DNA of 11,824 nt from DASTBU01 sp035711845. GTDB taxonomy: Bacteria; Acidobacteriota; Vicinamibacteria; Vicinamibacterales; 2-12-FULL-66-21. The notes under the pieces are model-generated. The model was not told the origin of the DNA. It worked only from the letters and a program-made list of their open reading frames with translations, and did not search any database. Both the position numbers and the translations under genes were made by a program. The stretch is taken from assembly GCA_035711845.1 (NCBI GenBank), contig DASTBU010000032.1, positions 1 to 11,824 of the forward strand, given 5' to 3'. This document shows, piece by piece, positions 1-5,330 of this stretch; within the stretch, counting starts at the first letter, position 1, and each line of letters opens with the position of its first letter.

Positions 1-2
1 TG

Positions 3-323
3 CTCTACGTCGTCCGCGACGGCGGCGTTGCCTTCGCGCTCGACGTCAAGACCGGCCAGACCGTATACGGGCCGGAACGGCTGCCCTCGGGTACCTACAG
101 CGCATCGCCGATCCTCGCCGACGGCAAGATCTACGTGACGACGGAGGAAGAAGGCATCACGACGGTCTACCGCGCGGGTCCCAAGTTCGAAATCCTGGCG
201 TCGAACAGGCTGGCGGACGACTGTTCCCCGTATTGCCTGAGTACCGTGGCTGTCTCCGACGGCCAGCTGTTCTTCCGGACGGCGTCGTTCCTCTGGGCCA
301 TCGGCGAGCGGCGCGCCGAGTAG
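3..323 (+). CDS. PQQ-like beta-propeller repeat protein, C-terminal fragment
   Basis: The gene enters from the left edge in frame 3, so its start is outside the window; about 106 codons remain before TAG at 321-323. The fragment shows the blade pattern of PQQ/BamB-type propellers: a strand followed by 'FALDVKTGQTVYGPERL', then 'YSASPILADGKIYVTTEEE', then 'VAVSDGQLFFRTASFLWAIG'. This is the usual end of acidobacterial 'outer membrane protein assembly factor BamB-like' or quinoprotein-like proteins, which are exported and act as scaffolds or, when PQQ is bound, as dehydrogenases. No cofactor-binding residues can be judged from the tail. A Cys pair (DDCSPYC) lies in a loop where relatives usually have no cysteine; a disulfide is possible. 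A terminator-like hairpin follows 12 bp after the stop. Confidence 0.8.
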   Translation, partial: LYVVRDGGVAFALDVKTGQTVYGPERLPSGTYSASPILADGKIYVTTEEEGITTVYRAGPKFEILASNRLADDCSPYCLSTVAVSDGQLFFRTASFLWAIGERRAE

Positions 324-335
324 GGTTGGATGAGA

Positions 336-364
336 GGGCTGCGCGACGAACCATCGCGCAGTCC
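336..364 (+). terminator. Hairpin after the beta-propeller gene, probable terminator
   Basis: GGGCTGCGCGA (336-346) pairs with TCGCGCAGTCC (354-364) over 11 positions with one G-U pair and a 7-nt loop. It starts 12 bp after the stop codon. There is no U-run behind it (TTCCGCC follows), so it is a terminator-like stem and not a canonical intrinsic terminator. A second, weaker stem (CGGCAAC 394-400 with GTTGCCG 411-417) lies further on. Confidence 0.5.
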
Positions 365-448
365 TTCCGCCACACTCAGCCCTTTCCGGCCGTCGGCAAC
401 ATCGATGGTGGTTGCCGTCCGCAAGCGCCGGGCGAGGGGGCTCCTACC

Positions 449-454
449 TATAAT
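449..454 (+). promoter_or_regulatory. Perfect -10 box TATAAT ahead of the kinase remnant
   Basis: TATAAT lies 11 bp before the ATG at 466. No convincing -35 hexamer lies 16-18 bp upstream; the best TTGCCG (412-417) is 31 bp away. In a GC-rich spacer a perfect -10 is unlikely by chance, and it sits where the promoter of the decayed kinase gene would be. If still active, it would transcribe through the inverted-repeat element into the hydrolase gene at 732. Confidence 0.45.
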
Positions 455-465
455 CCTTCCGATCA

Positions 466-585
466 ATGACGCTTGGAGCCGGCGCTCGACTCGACCCCAC
501 CATCGAGGCCGCCGTCGAGGCGGGCTGCATGGCCGAGGTGTCCCGGGCATCCGCCGTGCGCCCGATTACGGGACGTTCAGCTACT
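466..585 (+). pseudogene. Decayed N-terminus of a Ser/Thr protein kinase (Pkn type)
   Basis: The reading frame from ATG 466 begins MTLGAGARLDP and continues to EAGCMAEVSRAS. Acidobacterial Ser/Thr kinases typically begin MTLGAGARLGPYEI...LGAGGMGEVYRARD. The two line up with one codon missing (the Tyr of GPYEI) and identical MTLGAGARL, P, I, AG, M, EV and RA positions. The glycine-rich ATP loop GxGxxG is destroyed: three glycines have become Glu, Cys and Ala. Nothing of the catalytic domain remains beyond about 40 codons, and the REP-like element begins at 592. The open frame continues by chance through that element to TAA at 739-741, giving a 91-codon ORF that overlaps the next start. I read this as a truncated, eroded kinase start that retains its -10 box. 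The match comes from memory of the family, not from a search; chance similarity is the alternative. Confidence 0.5.
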
Positions 586-591
586 CGCGTA

Positions 592-705
592 GGGGTCAGA
601 TCTTGTTCTTTGCAGGTTTGTCCTCTGGAAGTGGCAGGGGATACGAAGAGTACGCCGTCCAGTCGCCCAAACAGGACAGTCGTGCAAAGAACAAGATCTG
701 ACCCC
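592..705. repeat. REP/MITE-like inverted-repeat element
   Basis: A perfect 23-bp arm at 592-614, starting GGGGTCAGATCTTG, is repeated inverted at 683-705. Beyond four mismatches the pairing resumes with TGTCCT (619-624 against 673-678), so the arms extend to about 33 bp around a ~48-bp core. No ORF or transposase lies inside. GGGGTCAG-ended hairpins of this size resemble REP-type elements mobilised in trans by RAYT (Y1 tyrosine) transposases; that assignment is inference. The element ends 26 bp before the hydrolase ATG. Its right arm may supply that gene's -35 hexamer, and it may also have helped truncate the kinase gene on its left. Confidence 0.75.
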
Positions 706-725
706 GCACGCCGAAGTGCTACCAT
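698..725 (+). promoter_or_regulatory. Candidate promoter of the hydrolase gene
   Basis: CTGACC (698-703, 4 of 6 matches to TTGACA) is followed after 16 bp by TACCAT (720-725), preceded by TG to give an extended -10, TGCTACCAT. The -10 ends 6 bp before the ATG at 732, and no Shine-Dalgarno sequence is present, so the transcript would be leaderless. The -35 lies inside the right arm of the REP-like element. Confidence 0.4.
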
Positions 726-731
726 CCGCGC

Positions 732-2057
732 ATGCGCGTAACCAGGCGCTCGTTCTTTGCCGCGTCGCTCGGCGCATGCGCCGTACCCTGGACATCAGCC
801 CGACGTCATTCCACCATCTCCATCGACACGAGCGCACTCCGCGCGCGAATCGAGGCGCTGAGCGTCTTCGGCCGTCCCCCAGGCGGCACGTTCGCGAGCG
901 GCGTCAGTCGGGTCGCGTACTCTGACGCCGACATCGCCGGCCGCAAGTACACGATCGACCTCATGCGCGCCGCGAAGCTCGAGCCGCGGATCGATGCGGC
1001 GGGCAACATCCTCGCGCGCCGCGCCGGGCGCGACGCGTCGGCGCCGCCCATCGTCTTCGGCTCGCACATCGATTCGGTGCCGTCGGGCGGCAACTTCGAC
1101 GGCGACCTCGGCTCGCTCGCGGCGCTGGGCGTGATCGAGGCGCTGGGTCGCGCGGGGCACACGCCGCGGCATCCGCTCGAGATCGCCGTCTGGTCGGCCG
1201 AAGAAGGCGTCGCCTTCGGCCGCGGCCTCGCGGGCAGCCGCATCGCCGCGGGCGACTACACGCCAGCCGATCTGACAGCGACGTGGAACGGGATGACGCG
1301 GGCGGAGGCCATCCGGAGGATCGGCGGTGAGCCGGATCGGATCGAGACGGCCATCCGGTCGAAAGGCGCCCACCACTGCTACCTCGAACTCCACATCGAG
1401 CAGGGTGGCACGCTGGAGTCGGGGCGCACCCCGATCGGCGTCGTGCAGGGGATCGTGTCGATCCAGCGCTACCGCGCGGTGGTCACCGGCTTCGCGAATC
1501 ATGCGGGGACGACGCCGATGGCGGAGCGGCAGGACGCGCTGATTGCCGCTTCGCAACTGACGATTGCAGTACGGGAGATCGTCACGAGCCACCCCGGACG
1601 GCAAGTGGGCACGGTCGGGCACCTCGACGTCGATCCGAATGCTCCGAACGTGATCCCGGGCACGGTGCAGCTCACGATCGAGCTTCGCGACCTCTCACCG
1701 GAGTTGCTGGCGACGATGGCTGACGAAATCCGTGCCCGTGCGGTGGAGATCGCGCGGACGACGCGGACGAGCATCGATGTGACGAGCCTCGGCGGCAACC
1801 CGCCCGCGCTCGCCACCGACGACGTGCAGCGGGCGATCGAGCGCGCCGCGGCGGCGCGCGGCCTGGAGTCGGTGCGGATGCCGAGCGGCGCGGGCCACGA
1901 CGCGCAGATGATGGCGCAGCTCGGACCGATGGGCATGATCTTCGTGCCGAGCGTCGGCGGCGTCAGCCACTCCCCACGCGAGCTCACCACCTGGGAGGAT
2001 TGCGCCAATGGCGCCAACGTCCTGCTTTCGGCCGTGCTCGAGATGGACGAAAGATAG
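732..2057 (+). CDS. Tat-exported M20-family Zn amidohydrolase (N-carbamoylase / allantoate amidohydrolase family)
   Basis: This 441-aa protein belongs to the hydantoinase/carbamoylase branch of the M20 metallopeptidases, which hydrolyse N-carbamoyl amino acids, allantoate or ureidoglycolate with two metal ions. Visible motifs, in order: FGSHIDSVPSGGNFDGD (His112, Asp123), WSAEEGVAFGRGLAGSR (Glu157/Glu158), LELHIEQGGTLE (His221), GFANHAGTTPM (dimerisation-domain substrate residues Asn256/His257), ELRD (Arg319), GAGHDAQ (His389) and GGVSHSPRE (His413). All expected metal ligands are present and the length is normal. The N-terminus carries a twin-arginine signal, T-R5-R6-S-F-F followed by AASLGACAV, so export is predicted, although most family members are cytosolic. 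In this family EEG is normally followed by SRF; here it is VAF. Substrate cannot be inferred: no hydantoinase, transporter or purine genes are adjacent. The upstream kinase-remnant ORF ends with TAA overlapping this start. Confidence 0.88.
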   Translation: MRVTRRSFFAASLGACAVPWTSARRHSTISIDTSALRARIEALSVFGRPPGGTFASGVSRVAYSDADIAGRKYTIDLMRAAKLEPRIDAAGNILARRAGRDASAPPIVFGSHIDSVPSGGNFDGDLGSLAALGVIEALGRAGHTPRHPLEIAVWSAEEGVAFGRGLAGSRIAAGDYTPADLTATWNGMTRAEAIRRIGGEPDRIETAIRSKGAHHCYLELHIEQGGTLESGRTPIGVVQGIVSIQRYRAVVTGFANHAGTTPMAERQDALIAASQLTIAVREIVTSHPGRQVGTVGHLDVDPNAPNVIPGTVQLTIELRDLSPELLATMADEIRARAVEIARTTRTSIDVTSLGGNPPALATDDVQRAIERAAAARGLESVRMPSGAGHDAQMMAQLGPMGMIFVPSVGGVSHSPRELTTWEDCANGANVLLSAVLEMDER

Positions 2058-2077
2058 TTTCCAGTTTCCAGCTTCCA
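2057..2077. repeat. Three tandem 7-bp repeats after the hydrolase stop
   Basis: GTTTCCA occurs at 2057-2063 and 2064-2070, followed by GCTTCCA at 2071-2077, starting on the last base of the TAG stop codon. This is a short, AT-richer simple repeat in the 92-bp gap before the permease gene. Function unknown. Confidence 0.6.
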
Positions 2078-2090
2078 GGCGCCTTGCATA

Positions 2091-2106
2091 TGCTAAATTT
2101 TTAGCA
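2091..2106. promoter_or_regulatory. Perfect palindrome upstream of the ADOP permease, candidate operator
   Basis: TGCTAAA and TTTAGCA are perfect inverted arms separated by TT. The site is an AT-rich island in GC-rich DNA, 43 bp before the permease ATG at 2150. Many ADOP permease genes are paired with PadR-type repressors that bind AT-rich dyads; no such regulator lies in this window, so a trans-acting one would be required. The TAAATT within the dyad could also serve as a -10. Confidence 0.45.
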
Positions 2107-2138
2107 CACAATGCCTGTGTCCGGCCGATCGGACCTTC

Positions 2139-2144
2139 GGGAGG
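2139..2144 (+). promoter_or_regulatory. Ribosome binding site deciding the permease start
   Basis: GGGAGG lies 5 bp before ATG 2150. It favours this start over the in-frame ATG at 2111, which would add 13 residues (MPVSGRSDLREAR) not typical of the family and has no ribosome site. Confidence 0.7.
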
Positions 2145-2149
2145 CTCGT

Positions 2150-4576
2150 ATGCAGAACGATCTCCTTCGCGACCTGCGGTTCGCGGTCCGCTTCCTCCTC
2201 GGTTCGCCGCGGTTCACGGTCCCGGCCCTTCTCGCGCTGGCGCTCGGCATCGGCGCCACCTCCGCCATCTTCAGCATCGTCCGCGGCGTCCTGCTCGAGC
2301 CGCTGCCCTACAGCGAACCGGACCGGATCGTCTCGATTTGGGAAACGAACCCCGGCCGCAACGTCCGGCGCGGCATCGTCGCCGCCGCCAACTTCGCCGC
2401 CTGGCGCGAGCGGGCGCGGTCCTTCGAGCACCTCGGCATGGTCGGGCCGGCACGGCTCAACATCCTGTTGAACGGCGAGCCTTTCGAGATCACCGGTCAG
2501 GCCGTCTCGTCGGACGTGTTCCCGGCGCTCGGCGTGCAGCCGGCGCTCGGGCGCGCGTTCAGGCCGGAGGAGGACCTCAGCGGCACTGACGCGGTGATTG
2601 TCATCAGCCACGAGTTCTGGCAGACGCGGCTCGGCGGACGACCGGACGTCATCGGATCCACGCTGAACGCGAACGGGAGGACGCGTGAAGTGATCGGCGT
2701 CACCGCTCCTGCATTCACCATCGAGGGCCAGAAGGCAGCCTTCTATATCACGTATGGGTGGACCATCGAGGCGCTGCGCACAGCGCAGGGGCGCGGGACG
2801 TCTCATGGCATAGCACGGCTTCGCCCCGGCGTATCTCTCGAGCAGGCCGCCGACGAGATGCGAACGTTCATGGTGCAACGCGCCCAGGAAGCGCCACGCC
2901 TGAACACCGGACGATCCGTTGCGCTGGTGCCGATTCACGAGATGACCGTCGAGACGGTGAAGCCCGCGCTGCTGGTCCTCTCGGGCGCCGTGGCGCTCGT
3001 GCTGCTCATCGCGTGCGTGAACGTCGCGAACCTGCTGCTCGCGCGCGGCGCGGCGCGGCAGCGCGAGCTCGGCGTCCGCTCGGCGCTCGGCGCGGGCCGC
3101 GGCCGGCTGCTGCGTCAGATGCTCTCCGAAAGCCTGCTGCTCGCGCTCGTCGGCGGACTTGCCGGTCTGCTCGTGGCGGTCGCGTTCCATCGGGGCCTGC
3201 TCGCGCTGGTGGTGGACCGCATCCCGGTCCCGCGCCTGGATCAGGTCGCGCTGGACGCGCAGGTCGTTGCGTTCACGATGGCTGTCGCACTCGCGAGCGG
3301 CCTGCTGTTCGGGATCGTGCCGGCGCTGCTCGCATCGGGCAGCACGACCGAGGCGCTGCGCGAGGGCGGCCGGCACGGCGCGAGCCCTCGACTGCGCAGG
3401 GCGCTGGCGACATTGGTCGTCGCCGAAGTCGCTCTGTCGCTGGTCCTGCTGAGCGGCGCCGGACTGCTCGTCCGAAGCTTTCTCCGGCTGCAGAACGTGG
3501 ATCCCGGCTTCCGCGAGGAGGGTTTGCTGACCGCGCGCGTAACGCTGCCCTCGTCTCGCTACACCGAGAGCCGGCACAGTATCGACTTCTTCAAGAACTC
3601 GATCTCGCGGATTGAAGGCCTGCCCGGCGTCGAGAGCGCCGCCGGCATCACGTTCCTTCCGCTCAGCGGCCCCGGGAGCGCGACCAGCTTCTATCGTCTC
3701 GACCAGCCCCGACCCGCCGACGGCCAGCTGCCGACGACCGAAGTCCGTCCAGTGACACCGGGCTTCTTCCGCACGATGGGCATCCCACACGGTGCGGGCC
3801 GCGACTTCACTCCGCGTGATACGCCCGACTCGCCGCTGGTCGCCATCGTGAGCGAGTCGCTCGTCAGGCGCCAACTGCCCGGCGAGAATCCGATTGGCAA
3901 GCGTCTGCACGTCTCGATCGCCCGCGCCGGCGGCATCGAGGTCGACATTGTCGGGGTCGTCGGCGACGTCAAGTACTCGGCGCTCGACGTGGATACGCCG
4001 GCGGCCGTCTATCTTCCGCATCCGCAATGGCCGCTCAGCATGATGACGTTCGTCGTGCGCACGCGGCTGGACCCCGTGTCACTCGTCCCGGGTGTCGCCA
4101 CCGCCGTTCGCGCGCTCGATCCCGAGCTGCCGCTCGCGGATGTAAAGACGATGGAGGAGGTCGTGGACTCGACGGTGGCGCGGCCGCGGACGGTCTCGGC
4201 GCTGCTCGCCGCGTTCGCGCTGATCGCGCTCGTGCTCGCCGGGGTGGGCGTCTACGGCGTGATGGCGTACTCCGTGTCGCAGCGCACGCAGGAGATCGGC
4301 GTGCGCATGGCGCTCGGCGCGACGATGGGATCGGTTCTGCGCCTGGTCATCGGCCAGGCGCTGCGGCTCGTAGCGCTCGGCGTCGTGCTGGGGCTCGCGG
4401 CGGCGGCGCTGTTGACCCGGTTGCTGGAAGACCTGCTCTTCAACACCGCGCCGCTGGACCCGCTGACCTTCGCGGTCACGGCGCTCGTGCTCACGCTGGT
4501 GGCTGCCGTGGCCTCGTACGTTCCGGCGCGGCGAGGCGCGCGCCTCGCACCGACGGAGGCGTTGCGAACCGAGTGA
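2150..4576 (+). CDS. ADOP-family permease (MacB/FtsX-like, duplicated orphan permease)
   Basis: This 808-aa protein starts MQNDLLRDLRFAVRFLLGSP, the signature N-terminus of acidobacterial duplicated orphan permeases. Approximate architecture: TM1 at 20-45 (LLALALGIGATSAIFSIV); a first MacB-type periplasmic domain at 55-260; FtsX block 1 with TMs near 274-300 (LLVLSGAVALVLLIACVNVA), 334-354 and 372-396; a TM near 417-442 opening the second half; a second periplasmic domain with FRTMGIPHGAGRDF and GENPIGKRL; and FtsX block 2 with TMs near 682-706, 731-760 and 772-797, ending in the usual PTEALRTE. Both copies carry the ARxRELGVRxALGA/QRTQEIGVRMALGA coupling-helix signature that docks on an ABC ATPase in MacB. 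No ATPase gene is adjacent, as is normal for this orphan class, and no PadR-type regulator is present. Substrate unknown. The frame is intact. Confidence 0.93.
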   Translation: MQNDLLRDLRFAVRFLLGSPRFTVPALLALALGIGATSAIFSIVRGVLLEPLPYSEPDRIVSIWETNPGRNVRRGIVAAANFAAWRERARSFEHLGMVGPARLNILLNGEPFEITGQAVSSDVFPALGVQPALGRAFRPEEDLSGTDAVIVISHEFWQTRLGGRPDVIGSTLNANGRTREVIGVTAPAFTIEGQKAAFYITYGWTIEALRTAQGRGTSHGIARLRPGVSLEQAADEMRTFMVQRAQEAPRLNTGRSVALVPIHEMTVETVKPALLVLSGAVALVLLIACVNVANLLLARGAARQRELGVRSALGAGRGRLLRQMLSESLLLALVGGLAGLLVAVAFHRGLLALVVDRIPVPRLDQVALDAQVVAFTMAVALASGLLFGIVPALLASGSTTEALREGGRHGASPRLRRALATLVVAEVALSLVLLSGAGLLVRSFLRLQNVDPGFREEGLLTARVTLPSSRYTESRHSIDFFKNSISRIEGLPGVESAAGITFLPLSGPGSATSFYRLDQPRPADGQLPTTEVRPVTPGFFRTMGIPHGAGRDFTPRDTPDSPLVAIVSESLVRRQLPGENPIGKRLHVSIARAGGIEVDIVGVVGDVKYSALDVDTPAAVYLPHPQWPLSMMTFVVRTRLDPVSLVPGVATAVRALDPELPLADVKTMEEVVDSTVARPRTVSALLAAFALIALVLAGVGVYGVMAYSVSQRTQEIGVRMALGATMGSVLRLVIGQALRLVALGVVLGLAAAALLTRLLEDLLFNTAPLDPLTFAVTALVLTLVAAVASYVPARRGARLAPTEALRTE

Positions 4577-4609
4577 TGCTTCATTGGTCCCGGGCCCGTG
4601 GCCCGTTGT

Positions 4610-4640
4610 CCGTAGCTCGCTCGGCTCGCACGAGCTACGG
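4610..4640 (+). terminator. Hairpin downstream of the permease, possible terminator
   Basis: CCGTAGCTCG (4610-4619) and CGAGCTACGG (4631-4640) form a perfect 10-bp stem with an 11-nt loop, 33 bp past the permease stop. No U-tract follows. The arms share their words (GAGCTACGG) with the tandem repeats that follow, so the stem may be a by-product of an inverted repeat copy and not a dedicated terminator. Confidence 0.35.
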
Positions 4641-4649
4641 GCTACGAGT

Positions 4650-4717
4650 ACGGACCACGGACACGGGCCACGAGCAACGGACCACGGACACGGGCTACGA
4701 GCTACGGACCACGGACC
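4650..4717. repeat. 27-bp tandem repeats between permease and phosphatase genes
   Basis: Two full 27-bp units (4650-4676 and 4677-4703) begin ACGGACCACGGACACGGG and differ at two positions (CCACGAGCA against CTACGAGCT). A 14-bp partial third unit follows at 4704-4717. Sub-words (GGGCTACGAG, GAGCTACGG) extend left to about 4631, and an inverted version is present at 4602-4619. Because the unit is nine codons long, open frames run through it without meaning. The block ends 7 bp before the phosphatase gene's -10 box. Function unknown. Confidence 0.8.
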
Positions 4718-4724
4718 ATGTGCG

Positions 4725-4730
4725 CATAAT
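4725..4730 (+). promoter_or_regulatory. -10-like box immediately before the phosphatase start
   Basis: CATAAT (5 of 6 matches to TATAAT) ends 5 bp before ATG 4736. No Shine-Dalgarno sequence is present, which fits a leaderless transcript. There is no recognisable -35: the repeat block occupies that position. Confidence 0.4.
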
Positions 4731-4735
4731 GCTCC

Positions 4736-5260
4736 ATGGATCTCTCCGTCCCCATCCCCGACTCATATTGGCTCCTCGAAGGTCAGTTGCTCGCCGGCGA
4801 ATACCCGGGGTCGTACGAGATCGTACGCGCACGGGCGAAGCTCGAGCTGATCCTCGCGGCGGGGATCGTGACTTTCGTCGACCTCACGGAACCCAGCGAG
4901 CCTCTGACGCCGTACGCCGATCTCCTCAGTGAGCTCGAGCATGGGTGCGGATCTGAGTTTCGCTACACGAGGCTGTCCATCCGCGACGGCGGAGTGCCAG
5001 CTCGCGAGCGGATGTCCGAGATTCTCGCCACGATACATCGCGAACTGAAAAACAGCCGTCCGGTCTACCTTCATTGCTGGGGCGGTATCGGGCGGACGGG
5101 CACGGTAGCCGGATGCTGGCTGGTCGAGCAGGGGCTCTCCTCGGACGAGGCGCTCGAGCGGATCAACGTGTTGCGGCGCCGTGTGCCGGACAGAGGGATG
5201 TCTTCCCCCGAAACCGAAGAACAGCGCACGTTCGTGCGGTCGTGGAAACGAGCTCCATGA
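4736..5260 (+). CDS. Dual-specificity / tyrosine-type protein phosphatase
   Basis: This 174-aa cytosolic protein carries the CX5R phosphatase loop HCWGGIGRTGT, with nucleophile Cys114 and Arg120 and a following Thr121. A likely general acid is Asp84 in SIRDGGVP. The N-terminus (SYWLLEGQLLAGEYPGS) is the strand that opens many bacterial DSP-like enzymes, including versions fused to ADP-ribosylglycohydrolases; no fusion exists here. The C-terminal half (ERINVLRRRVPDRGMSSPETEEQRTFVRSW) is the usual closing helix region with the conserved SPET-Q motif. Likely substrates are phosphoproteins, but small phosphorylated molecules cannot be excluded. The gene sits 159 bp after the permease, behind the 27-bp repeats, and 70 bp before the S46 peptidase. 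No signal peptide is present. Confidence 0.88.
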   Translation: MDLSVPIPDSYWLLEGQLLAGEYPGSYEIVRARAKLELILAAGIVTFVDLTEPSEPLTPYADLLSELEHGCGSEFRYTRLSIRDGGVPARERMSEILATIHRELKNSRPVYLHCWGGIGRTGTVAGCWLVEQGLSSDEALERINVLRRRVPDRGMSSPETEEQRTFVRSWKRAP

Positions 5261-5295
5261 CGATGCAATGCGACCCAAGCCCATCCGGAGGCGCA

Positions 5296-5323
5296 TCGAC
5301 TCCCAGCGATCCCGCGCTATTCT
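5296..5323 (+). promoter_or_regulatory. Candidate promoter of the S46 peptidase gene
   Basis: TCGACT (5296-5301) and TATTCT (5318-5323) are separated by 16 bp, each with 4 of 6 consensus matches. The -10 ends 7 bp before ATG 5331 and no ribosome site is present, again consistent with a leaderless message. Confidence 0.35.
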
Positions 5324-5330
5324 GTCCCTC

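Noticed and set aside
795..1622. 275-codon minus-strand frame over the hydrolase
   Set aside because: Antisense shadow of a gene whose conserved motifs are all intact on the plus strand.
2093..4027. 644-codon open frame on the minus strand
   Set aside because: It is antisense to the intact ADOP permease, rich in Arg/Ala/Asp/Glu/Gln with no domain, and explained by GC-skewed codon positions of the real gene.
4584..4850. 88-codon plus-strand frame with repeated HGHG-RATDHG words
   Set aside because: The repeat is just the 27-bp DNA repeat read in frame (nine codons); it has no ribosome site and overlaps the phosphatase gene.
4027..4932. 301-codon plus-strand frame
   Set aside because: It lies out of frame over the permease end and phosphatase start and has low-complexity Arg/Ala-rich composition.
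5181..5330. N-terminal extension of the S46 peptidase
   Set aside because: It overlaps the phosphatase gene and would bury the signal peptide 50 residues inside the protein.
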